Shown here one piece after another: positions 1 through 5,950 of a DNA stretch of 8,010 nt. The DNA comes from Chloroflexota bacterium (GTDB lineage Bacteria; Chloroflexota; Anaerolineae; B4-G1). The position numbers and the translations under genes were made by a program. Below the pieces are notes generated by a model that was given only the letters and a program-made list of their open reading frames with translations, had not been told where the DNA came from and did no database searches. The number at the start of each line of letters is the position of its first letter. Position 1 is the stretch's first letter. Location: positions 1-8,010 of the forward strand of contig DSAR01000191.1 in NCBI GenBank assembly GCA_011046405.1. Reading direction: 5' to 3'.

Positions 1-19
1 AGCGCGTAAAAATCACGCA

Positions 20-101
20 CTGCAAAACCTGCCTTCGCAGGTTAGTTTATAGTCGGCGTAGGCCGACTTTGCAGTTGTGGCCCGCGAATTTATTCGCCGG
101 G
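20..101. repeat. Structured intergenic repeat with three hairpins (REP/cruciform-like)
   Basis: Three hairpins follow one another. Arm 1 is AACCTGC (26-32) pairing with GCAGGTT (37-43) across a CTTC loop. Arm 2 is AGTCGGC (51-57) pairing with GCCGACT (62-68) across GTAG. Arm 3 is GCGAAT (84-89) pairing with ATTCGC (92-97), extended by CCC (81-83) with GGG (99-101) past one bulged C. CTGCAA (20-25) also pairs with TTGCAG (69-74), closing arms 1 and 2 into a three-way junction. The pairings are read directly. That this is a dispersed repeat is inferred from its form. No T-run follows, so a terminator role is not favoured. Confidence 0.7.
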
Positions 102-108
102 GACAAAT

Positions 109-351
109 GTGCCATTGTCAAGTGACGTCGAGCAAGGTCTCCAGATTGGTAGCGACTCTGCTGAGAGCGCGGTCAAACAAGTCGTAGGTGCCCGCATCAA
201 GCAAGCAGGTATGCGCTGGAATGCTGAGCGCGCCGAAGCGATAGCTCACTTCCGAGCTTCTATTCTCAGTGATCGGTGGGATGACATGTGGGAGAACTTC
301 ACTCCACCTCCCCGGCAGTATCAACGCCAGGAGATCCTCGTGGGCGCCTGA
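109..351 (+). pseudogene. Transposase C-terminal fragment, ISKra4-like
   Basis: This 80-codon open frame begins with GTG, has no evident ribosome site, and resembles only the last part of a DDE transposase. The visible motifs are GLQIGSDSAES (residues 10-20), VKQVVGARIKQAGMRW (22-37) and a helical stretch ending in SDRWDDMW (54-61). In ISKra4-type transposases, as I remember them, the corresponding end reads G-x-IGSG-x-VES followed by R-x-K-x-x-GMRW and WD-x-x-W. The Glu of VES (here E19) is the third catalytic acid. The rest of the enzyme, including the first two catalytic aspartates, is missing. The frame runs back into the hairpin repeat at 20-101 and meets a stop at 43-45. The usual GSG is GSD here. 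It is therefore a dead remnant of an insertion sequence. Family assignment is from motif memory. The opposite-strand frame over the same bases is a shadow. Confidence 0.72.
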
Positions 352-399
352 TTTCCGACGATCAGTCATCACTCCCGTCGCCGGGTAACTCTCAAAGGT

Positions 400-2112
400 C
401 TACAATTCAGTTCGCTCAAAGCGGTGACGGTCGTGACGTCGTTCTCCCACCCGCTCCCAGGCAGGCCGCCGGGGATCATCCTCGACTACGAGACGGGTGC
501 TGCTGGTGGCAGTGGTGAACATGGTGCTGGCGGACACCTCGACCTCGTAGGTCCCTGGCGGTGCCACCTGCCCATCACCCATGCGGCCGTCCCACACCAG
601 CAGGTGCTCACCCTGGGCGCGCTTCTGCCGGTTGAAAACGGTGGCCACTCGCTGATCAGACAGGTCCCACACTTCCGCCGTCATCGTCGCAGGACGCGAA
701 ATCTCGAAGGTGACCACCGCCGGTTCCAATCGCCCGTCAGAGCCTGGTATCAGCGTGGACCGGGTCGCCCGGAGCACCAGCGACAGGGGACGCTGCCACA
801 GCCCGCTGATCAACCACAGGACGACCGTCACCCCCACGCCCACGCCTCCCACAGCCAGGACGTTTCGCACGCCCGGCGGTATGCCAGCCACTGGCGCTGT
901 CGAGTCGTACGTCACCTCGCGCACCACCACGGCGGTGTTGCCAGCCCGATCCATCGCCTCGACGCGGATGACGTTCTCTCCTTCGATCAGATTTGCCAGC
1001 CCCTGGAACCCGCCCTGGCTGTCGACGAGCAATTCTCGCCCGTTGAGCCACACGCTGGTCTGCGGCGCCGTCTTTCCCACGACGAGCAGCGAGGGCTCGC
1101 GCACCGTCATCCCATCGCGGACCGTGGTCAACGAAAGGGCCGGCGGGCGTGTCTGGAGATAAACCCGCCGTTCCTCGGCCGAGACGTTCCCCACGGCGTC
1201 GATCGCCTCGACGCGAACGATATTCTCGCCCTCTTCCAGGACGACGTCGACGTCGAAGTGTCCCTCTTCGTTCACTTCAGCCTGATTTTGATTGACCAAC
1301 ACGCGGACGCCCGCTGGCACCCGGCCCTGCACGCTCAACATCCGCTGGTTGAGCCACAATCCCTCCGGCGGGTTCAACACCACCACGTTGGGCGGTTCGG
1401 TCATCAACGTGATCTCGTGCACAACAGATGCTTTGTTGCCCGCCATATCCACAGCGACCAACTCAATCCGGTTGACACCCTCTTGCAAGATGTACTGGGT
1501 GCGAAAACGGCCGCTCTCGTCGACCTCCAGGGGCTGTTGTCGGTGAGGCATCCATACCGTCGCATCGGGATCGGTTAGGCCTTCGATGATCAATTCTCGC
1601 GTATCGCCCCCGACCTGGCCCTGATCGGGCATATTGGCCAGCCGGATGATGGGGGGTTGGGTGTCGACGTCAATCGGAATGCTCGACGAGGAACTGCGGA
1701 GGCTGGCCTCGGCCGAGACGCGCAAGAAGTAGCGCCCATCGGGCAGCGGCTGTCCCAGCCGATCCAGCCCGTCCCAGACGATGGTGTGCTGGCCCGCCGC
1801 CTGGAGATCGCCGTCGTTTAACGTCCGCACCAGTGCGCGATTCTGGTCCAAGACCTCAATCGTGACCGTGGCATCGTCGGAAAGCGAGTACACCACCGGG
1901 AGTGTGTCCATCTCACCATCCCCGTTGGGTGAGATCGCCCCTCGCTCGGCGCTGATCGTCACGTTAGGCGTGCGTATCCAATCCATCGGGAACAACAGCA
2001 CCAGGGTCACGCCCACGGCGCCGATCGCCAGAATGGCTAACAACGGAACGATATTCATACGCTGGGTCGGCGTCGAGCGACGTTTATGAGAACTGGTGAG
2101 TTGAGTCTTCAT
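400..2112 (-). CDS. Two-span membrane protein with FlgD-type and repeated Ig-like domains
   Basis: This 570-aa protein has a basic N-terminus (1-18) and a first membrane span at about 21-42. A FlgD-type Ig-like domain follows (about 50-150), with SPNGDGEMD at 61-69 and WDGLDRLGQPLPDGRY at 113-128. Next come three related Ig-like repeats (about 152-237, 240-320 and 325-402). Each ends in a variant of EG-x-N-x-(I/V)-x-(V/L)-x-A-x-D-x-x-GN. A second span lies at about 415-438, and a second FlgD-type domain (about 440-545) carries WDGRMGDGQVAPPGTYEVEV at 507-526. The tail is strongly basic (547-568). With N-in topology, the first four Ig domains are outside and the last is in the cytosol, which is unusual. 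The Arg-rich stretch after span 2 (QRP, RATR) supports this by the positive-inside rule. The ATG lies 4 nt after the stop of the preceding gene with a weak ribosome site, so translational coupling is likely. It is the last gene of the operon. Function is unknown; an envelope scaffold or adhesion role is a guess from the domains. Confidence 0.88.
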   Translation of the reverse strand: MKTQLTSSHKRRSTPTQRMNIVPLLAILAIGAVGVTLVLLFPMDWIRTPNVTISAERGAISPNGDGEMDTLPVVYSLSDDATVTIEVLDQNRALVRTLNDGDLQAAGQHTIVWDGLDRLGQPLPDGRYFLRVSAEASLRSSSSSIPIDVDTQPPIIRLANMPDQGQVGGDTRELIIEGLTDPDATVWMPHRQQPLEVDESGRFRTQYILQEGVNRIELVAVDMAGNKASVVHEITLMTEPPNVVVLNPPEGLWLNQRMLSVQGRVPAGVRVLVNQNQAEVNEEGHFDVDVVLEEGENIVRVEAIDAVGNVSAEERRVYLQTRPPALSLTTVRDGMTVREPSLLVVGKTAPQTSVWLNGRELLVDSQGGFQGLANLIEGENVIRVEAMDRAGNTAVVVREVTYDSTAPVAGIPPGVRNVLAVGGVGVGVTVVLWLISGLWQRPLSLVLRATRSTLIPGSDGRLEPAVVTFEISRPATMTAEVWDLSDQRVATVFNRQKRAQGEHLLVWDGRMGDGQVAPPGTYEVEVSASTMFTTATSSTRLVVEDDPRRPAWERVGERRHDRHRFERTEL

Positions 2113-2116
2113 CTCG

Positions 2117-3184
2117 TCAATCCAGGTCGATCATAATGATATCCGAGGGCGCTTCCTCTTCTCGTACTTGGGGACCGGCCCACGCGGGGGGGCGAGGCCC
2201 TGAGTGAGGCTTGGATTCGGGCTGTGGTGCAGGTTGCGCCTGACCTGCCGGGATGGGTCGCGTATCCACTCGCATCGGCTTGGATGGCGCGACGGGTCGC
2301 CTCATGTAGCGGGACAAGCCAAACGTCCCCATCGCAATCAAAGCGTTCCAACCACATTCTACCAGAAAATCCAGAAGATTGGAAATAGACGTCCCTGACG
2401 TATCGCGCAGGGCCAATCCCACGGGGATGGCCCAACTCCCCAAAATCAATCCCAGAAGCCCCAGGCTGACGCCGGCCACCAGGCCCACGCCTGGACGGGG
2501 CATCTCCTCCATCCGGGTGCGCATCAAGCCCACGCCGTAACCGGTCAACCCCCAACCAAGGATTTCCAACACGTGGAGCAACAGGGTCTGGGCGTCGGGG
2601 GCCAGCGGATTGGCCATCCAGATCAAGGTCTGGTATGAATTGGCGGTCTGAAAACGGGCGATCAAATGACCGGTCGCCAGCGGCTGCCCACCCAAGGCCA
2701 TCAGGTCTGGCGACATACCGCACATCCCGGCAAAGAGCTTGAGCCACAACCCGCTCCCTAACCCCACCAGCACGCCGCCCCATTCTCCCCACCACAGGCC
2801 AGCCAGGAATGGAGCCAGCAAACCCATCCGCCCCGTCATCAATAGTGGCATCGATAGGAGTAGCACCAGGGGCGCCAGGTGATCCCGGATGAAAAAGGCC
2901 AAAATGACCAGGGCCGAAAGGGCCAGCGCAGCGACGTAGATGGAGATCGTATACAGGGGGTAGGCCACGGCTGCGACGAACAGGAGATAGCCCGCGATGG
3001 GCGCGATCAAGGCGGCTAACAACACACTCCCCGCGATGAACAGTTGCCATTCCAGGGAAAACACGTCCATCGTCTGGGCCGTGAGCCAGAAAAGCGCCGC
3101 CAAGCCTGCAGCCGGCGCCAGGCGGTCAAAAAAACAGCGGTAGCGCTGGTAAAACCAGGCCGGCATTCTCCAAAGCCTCGCCAC
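2117..3184 (-). CDS. Polytopic membrane protein with Pro-rich cytosolic tail, function unknown
   Basis: I do not recognise a named family. Residues 22-292 are mostly hydrophobic, with about eight likely spans (roughly 22-38, 46-63, 65-82, 84-99, 104-152 as two or three, 203-221, 232-258 and 274-290). A more polar loop (about 153-200) separates the two halves. The last 60 residues are soluble, rich in Pro, Gln and Arg, and end in an acidic then hydrophobic run, EEEAPSDIIMIDLD (342-355). Tryptophan and glycine are frequent in 128-150 (WWGEWGG). The start chosen is GTG at 3184, 3 nt after the stop of the AAA ATPase gene, with GAGG 8 nt upstream. An ATG at 3166 (residue 7, MPAWFYQRYR) is also possible. 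Its place between a cytosolic ATPase and an Ig-domain membrane protein suggests that the tail could contact the ATPase, but this is inference. Confidence 0.85.
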   Translation of the reverse strand: MARLWRMPAWFYQRYRCFFDRLAPAAGLAALFWLTAQTMDVFSLEWQLFIAGSVLLAALIAPIAGYLLFVAAVAYPLYTISIYVAALALSALVILAFFIRDHLAPLVLLLSMPLLMTGRMGLLAPFLAGLWWGEWGGVLVGLGSGLWLKLFAGMCGMSPDLMALGGQPLATGHLIARFQTANSYQTLIWMANPLAPDAQTLLLHVLEILGWGLTGYGVGLMRTRMEEMPRPGVGLVAGVSLGLLGLILGSWAIPVGLALRDTSGTSISNLLDFLVECGWNALIAMGTFGLSRYMRRPVAPSKPMRVDTRPIPAGQAQPAPQPESKPHSGPRPPAWAGPQVREEEAPSDIIMIDLD

Positions 3185-3187
3185 AGG

Positions 3188-4795
3188 CTATACCTCGTCC
3201 GTGCTGGCCAATGCCTCGCCATTACCAGGCGACGCCTCGCCCGTTCCGGGCGAGGGCGGCGGGATGCGCCGGATGACCGGATCGGAGGAAGCCGGGCGCG
3301 CGTGCGTGCGCGCCCAATTCCGCAAGGCCGTGATCGGCTCACGCATCGTCTGTGAAAGGGGAACCGACTGCTCAATGTTGCGCAACAAATCCTCCTCTAT
3401 CAACCCCCGCTCTGCCTCGAAAGCGTCGTACAAACCGGCGATGATGGCCTGTTCGATCTCCGCCCCGCTGAAGCCCTCCGACTCCCGGGCCAGACGAACC
3501 AGGTCGAACTCGCCGGGATCCCACTGCCGCTTGTGCAGGTGGATGAAGAAAATCTCCTGCCGCTCCTCGAAATTGGGCAGGTCGATGAAGAAAATCTCGT
3601 CGAAGCGCCCCTTACGCATCAGTTCCGGCGGCAGGCTGGTGATGTCGTTGCTGGTGGCGATGACGAACACGGGCGCTGTCTTTTCCTGCATCCAGACGAG
3701 GAAACTGCCAAAGACGCGGGCCGCCGTCCCGGCATCTGAGCGCCCGGAACTGGCCAGGCCAGAAAGCCCCTTTTCGATCTCGTCGATCCACAGAATGGCT
3801 GGCGCCACCGTCTCCGCCATCTGCAGCGCCATACGCATGCTCTCTTCCGAGGCGCCCACCAGTTCGCGGAACACGCGGCCCATGTCCAGGCGCAGCAACG
3901 GCAACTTCCACACGGTGGAGACCGCCTTGGCGATGAGTGATTTCCCGCCGCCCTGCACCCCCAGAAGCAGCAGCCCCCTCGGTTCCGGCAGCCCAAACTC
4001 GCGCGCCCGCTCGGTGAAGGCCAGCCGGCGCTTGTCGAGCCAGGCCTTGAGCTCGTCCATCCCGCCGACGTAATCCATCTCCTCGGCCGCCTCGTAGTAT
4101 TCCAGGATATTCGATTTGCGAATCAGTTGTTTCTTTTCGGCGACGATGACCTGGGAATCGAAAGCGTGGGTCATCACGATTGACTTGGCGAACACGTTCT
4201 CGGCCTCGCTCACCGTCAGCCCCCGCGCCGCCTGCAAGACCTGCTCTTGTTCGTCTGCAGACAGTTTCACTCGCAATCCGCTCTGGCTGCGCACGGAGCG
4301 CACGATCCGATCCAGCGCCTCTTTCAACTCCTCCATCGTCGGCAGTGAATAGTCCAGCAAGGTGACGTCTTTTTCCATCTCCACCGGCAAGCGCAAGATG
4401 GGCGAAAGGAAAAGCACCGTCTTCTGGCTCTCTTTCAAGGGGCGAACCAAGTCGCGCAGTTTCCGCACCACGGCTGGGTCCGGCGATACGTGATCACCGC
4501 CCAGGAAGGGGTGGAAATCCTTCAGGAGATAGACAGCCGCCTCGCGCGAGCTTTCGACGTGATCCAACACCTGCAGGGCCGACCGGGCGCCGGGATCGAC
4601 CTCGGTGGGTCGCACCGTGTCGATGGCGATCACGCCGCCGGTCACCGTCCAGGCATAGAGCCGCTTATTCAAGCGCGCGGCGACGCGGAACAACATCGAC
4701 TCGACCCGTCGCTCCTCCCACGAGAGGATATAGATCAACGGGTACTTGGCCCGAATGAGGACCTCCAACTCCCGTTCCCGGTCTGCCAGTTTCAT
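3188..4795 (-). CDS. ycf46: AAA family ATPase, Ycf46-like
   Basis: This is a 535-aa cytosolic ATPase. The N-terminal region (about 1-230) is the Ycf46-type domain, with YILSWEERRVE (22-32), LLKDFHPFL (90-98) and KTVLFLSPILRLP (125-137). The AAA module follows (about 243-495). Its motifs are Walker A GVQGGGKS (279-286, Lys285), Walker B ILWIDEIEKG (334-343, Asp338 and Glu339), sensor-1 Asn383 in IATSN, the RKGRFDEIFF arginine segment (394-403) and GFSGAEIEQ (441-449). The family usually has GTGKS; GGGKS here keeps the essential residues. Ycf46 proteins occur in cyanobacteria and algal plastids, where a role in regulating CO2 uptake has been proposed; their role in other bacteria is not established. 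The ATG at 4795 has GAGGG close upstream. The last residues carry a duplicated SPG(T/N)GEA heptad (515-528) encoded by a palindromic repeat. It lies 30 nt after the small acidic gene and 3 nt before the membrane protein gene. No photosynthesis gene is visible here. Confidence 0.9.
   Translation of the reverse strand: MKLADRERELEVLIRAKYPLIYILSWEERRVESMLFRVAARLNKRLYAWTVTGGVIAIDTVRPTEVDPGARSALQVLDHVESSREAAVYLLKDFHPFLGGDHVSPDPAVVRKLRDLVRPLKESQKTVLFLSPILRLPVEMEKDVTLLDYSLPTMEELKEALDRIVRSVRSQSGLRVKLSADEQEQVLQAARGLTVSEAENVFAKSIVMTHAFDSQVIVAEKKQLIRKSNILEYYEAAEEMDYVGGMDELKAWLDKRRLAFTERAREFGLPEPRGLLLLGVQGGGKSLIAKAVSTVWKLPLLRLDMGRVFRELVGASEESMRMALQMAETVAPAILWIDEIEKGLSGLASSGRSDAGTAARVFGSFLVWMQEKTAPVFVIATSNDITSLPPELMRKGRFDEIFFIDLPNFEERQEIFFIHLHKRQWDPGEFDLVRLARESEGFSGAEIEQAIIAGLYDAFEAERGLIEEDLLRNIEQSVPLSQTMREPITALRNWARTHARPASSDPVIRRIPPPSPGTGEASPGNGEALASTDEV
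3212..3255 (-). repeat. Duplicated 21-bp palindromic unit inside the ycf46-like 3' end
   Basis: Two adjacent 21-bp units, identical at 16 of 21 positions, encode SPGTGEA and SPGNGEA (ATPase residues 515-528). The upstream unit is a strong hairpin on either strand: CCTCGCCCG (3235-3243) pairs perfectly with CGGGCGAGG (3247-3255) across three bases. The other unit forms a similar but imperfect stem. The units keep frame because 21 is divisible by three. An origin as a mobile palindromic repeat captured by the gene end is inferred. Confidence 0.6.
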
Positions 4796-4825
4796 GTGAT
4801 CCCTCTATGCGCCTATGCCCTTACG

Positions 4826-5122
4826 TCAGTGCACCGGCCAGTCCTCCACTGCTTCCGCCAACAAATCTTCGATCAAACAGCTCAAGTCGATCATCGCCCC
4901 TTCGCCGTTCCACACCATCACGTCGTCCAACGTATCCAAGAGCAGGTCCTGGATCACACGAGCGTCGCCGACGAGAAGGCGGCGGTGCGCCCGGTTACGC
5001 AACGTATCCGGCGAGACAATCAAAACCATCGTATCGATGCCCGCGGCCATCGTGACCTCTTCCCCGGTCTCGTCGTCGATGACGACAACGCGCAGGCGGC
5101 GCGGGAGTTCTTCATCACCCAT
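4826..5122 (-). CDS. Small acidic protein of unknown function, first gene of the operon
   Basis: This encodes a 98-aa soluble protein with no membrane span or signal peptide. The first half reads as beta strands around an acidic turn (LRVVVIDDETGEEVTM). A middle hydrophobic segment (MVLIVSP) is followed by a basic patch (RNRAHRRLL). The C-terminal half is strongly acidic and probably helical (VIQDLLLDTLDDV, then CLIEDLLAEAVEDW). I recognise no family. The ATG at 5122 is chosen because GAGGAG lies exactly 8 nt upstream; a GTG at 5131 overlaps that ribosome site and cannot be the start. A sigma-70-type promoter sits about 85 nt upstream. The ATPase gene begins 30 nt after its stop, so the two are probably co-transcribed. 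An adaptor or regulator of the ATPase is a reasonable guess only. Confidence 0.72.
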   Translation of the reverse strand: MGDEELPRRLRVVVIDDETGEEVTMAAGIDTMVLIVSPDTLRNRAHRRLLVGDARVIQDLLLDTLDDVMVWNGEGAMIDLSCLIEDLLAEAVEDWPVH

Positions 5123-5130
5123 AAAATACA

Positions 5131-5136
5131 CTCCTC
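5131..5136 (-). promoter_or_regulatory. Ribosome binding site GAGGAG that fixes the small gene's start
   Basis: Read on the minus strand, GAGGAG is followed by TGTATTTT and then ATG at 5122. The 8-nt spacing is ideal for that ATG, and the site overlaps the alternative GTG start at 5131. Confidence 0.75.
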
Positions 5137-5208
5137 AATCAAAAACGTCCTATTTGTCCTACAACGACACGTGTTCTTATTTTGTGTTTATCTACATGCT
5201 ACCAACGT

Positions 5209-5237
5209 ATTATAACGGCTTCTGCCCAACCCGCCAA
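5209..5237 (-). promoter_or_regulatory. Sigma-70-type promoter for the four-gene minus-strand operon
   Basis: On the minus strand, TTGGCG (5237-5232) is followed by 17 bases and a perfect TATAAT (5214-5209). Expected transcription start is near 5202, giving a leader of about 80 nt before the ATG at 5122. The leader is AT-rich and shows no strong hairpin or terminator. The hexamers and spacing are read directly; activity is inferred. Confidence 0.65.
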
Positions 5238-5282
5238 GCCAGACCTTGCTTAGGAATGAGGGGTAAATAACTTTTCCATTTC

Positions 5283-5304
5283 GCGGAGCATTGAAATGCC
5301 CCGC
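5283..5304. repeat. Hairpin repeat, 10-bp stem
   Basis: GCGGAGCATT (5283-5292) pairs with AATGCCCCGC (5295-5304) with one mismatch and a two-base GA spacer. There is no flanking T-run, so it looks like a REP-type palindrome rather than a terminator. Confidence 0.55.
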
Positions 5305-5320
5305 ACGTCGCCTGTAAACT

Positions 5321-5338
5321 GCCGGATTGTGATCCGGC
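5321..5338. repeat. Hairpin repeat, 7-bp perfect stem
   Basis: GCCGGAT (5321-5327) pairs perfectly with ATCCGGC (5332-5338) across TGTG. It lies 16 bases after the hairpin at 5283-5304, and the two may be one compound element. Confidence 0.55.
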
Positions 5339-5363
5339 GGGCACAAGGTGAGCAGTCACAAAA

Positions 5364-5431
5364 CATTCGTGTGATTCGAGCATTCGTGTGATTCGAGCAT
5401 TCGTGTGATTCGAGCATTCGTGTGATTCGTG
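5364..5431. repeat. Tandem repeat, four copies of a 17-bp unit
   Basis: The unit CATTCGTGTGATTCGAG occurs at 5364-5380, 5381-5397 and 5398-5414 without change, and at 5415-5431 with one A-to-T change near the end. Each unit carries two ATTCG cores. The inverse word CACGAATG appears at 5453-5460, just downstream. There are no spacers, so it is not a CRISPR array. A 17-bp period is not divisible by three, so any protein read through it shifts frame at every unit. Confidence 0.92.
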
Positions 5432-5517
5432 ATCGAAAATCAGGCTCTTGGCCACGAATGTCGGGTAGTGAATCATCGGCTAAGCAAGTGGTCAAGTTAT
5501 TTAATCCCGAATCCTTA

Positions 5518-5642
5518 GTAAATGGGTATCTTCTCAATAAGTTGGGGAGCTGTGGCCGGTCTCCCGACCGAGCCACAGCGGGCACGGTCAGGAGACCGGC
5601 CCGAGCGAGTTTGCCCCGGTTTATTGAGATGATACGTAAATG
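5518..5642. mobile_element. MITE-like palindromic element with 7-bp flanking direct repeats
   Basis: Outer arms at 5526-5547 and 5614-5635 are inverted repeats matching at 18 of 22 positions, with GTATC-x-TCTCAATAA and GGGG conserved. Inside, GGCCGGTCTCC (5554-5564) pairs perfectly with GGAGACCGGCC (5591-5601). The stem continues as GACCG (5566-5570) with CGGTC (5585-5589) after one mismatch. The 110-bp body is flanked by GTAAATG at 5518-5524 and 5636-5642; one extra G separates the left copy from the arm. The direct repeats look like a target-site duplication, and no protein is encoded. A non-autonomous element moved by a transposase elsewhere is inferred. Confidence 0.6.
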
Positions 5643-5710
5643 CCAACTGTCGTTGAATGCCAACTATTGTATACGCACTCACGAAAAACGCCAACCTCTG
5701 TAGATAGAGG

Positions 5711-5888
5711 TCAACGATTCCCTGGGGTCTCGCGGTAGAAGGTTGCCACCCACCTTGCCAGGCCATCGTGCAATTCGTAGGCCAACGCGTAGGCCAACGC
5801 GCCCACCGATCTCGTCTCGGGCCGTCTGCAGGCATCGCCGGGCCAAGTTCTCCTGGGTGATGACCAAGAGCGGGAAGTCATTCCTCAA
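5711..5888 (-). pseudogene. Possible frameshifted coding remnant, unidentified
   Basis: On the minus strand one frame begins RNDFPLLVITQENLARRCLQ, which reads like ordinary protein. A second frame, shifted by one base, reads LAYALAYELHDGLARW then VATFYRETPGNR and stops at 5713-5711. The switch coincides with a tandem duplication of CGTAGGCCAACG (5776-5787 and 5788-5799). The stop is followed by a small hairpin (ACCTCT, 5694-5699, with AGAGGT, 5706-5711) and a nearby TTTTT on the minus strand. I recognise no family, and it may be non-coding repeat sequence. Confidence 0.22.
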
Positions 5889-5898
5889 ATGCTCGAAT

Positions 5899-5918
5899 TG
5901 ACACGCAGCGTGACACGC
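5899..5918. promoter_or_regulatory. Overlapping palindromes upstream of the protease gene, possible operator
   Basis: TGACACGC occurs twice (5899-5906 and 5911-5918), 12 bases apart. The stretch also contains two perfect overlapping palindromes, CACGCAGCGTG (5902-5912) and GCGTGACACGC (5908-5918). It lies 33 bases upstream of the TATAAT at 5951. A repressor or activator site is possible, but no regulator is known. Confidence 0.3.
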
Positions 5919-5950
5919 TCGGCGAAACAGTTCGTGCCATTCCCTCCCAC

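Noticed and set aside
118..372. 84-codon minus-strand frame over the transposase fragment
   Set aside because: The plus strand carries the transposase motifs; this is its mirror.
340..400. Intrinsic terminator after the operon
   Set aside because: Only a weak CCCG/CGGG stem can be drawn downstream of the stop and no T-run follows, so I do not call one.
424..1578. Long plus-strand open frame (384 codons) antisense to the Ig-domain gene
   Set aside because: It is rich in His, Arg, Pro and Gln, has no domain or ribosome site, and lies fully opposite a gene with clear Ig-like repeats. GC-rich third positions commonly create such shadows.
2109..3050. 313-codon minus-strand frame overlapping the polytopic membrane protein
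   Set aside because: Same strand but another frame; its Arg, Gly and Pro-rich translation has no coherent membrane spans, while the chosen frame gives regular spans and tight operon spacing.
3201..4073. 290-codon plus-strand frame opposite the AAA ATPase
   Set aside because: Ser- and Arg-rich low-complexity translation opposite fully conserved Walker A and B motifs.
4490..5215. 241-codon plus-strand frame spanning the ATPase start and the small acidic gene
   Set aside because: It runs across two minus-strand genes and the operon leader, without its own start signals or recognisable motifs.
5364..5431. CRISPR array
   Set aside because: The units are directly adjacent with no spacers and only 17 bp long, and no cas gene is present.
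5210..5663. Minus-strand frames with a repeated ITRMLESHEC-type peptide
   Set aside because: The peptide repeat is only the translation of the 17-bp tandem DNA array, and the frames run into hairpins and the MITE-like element.
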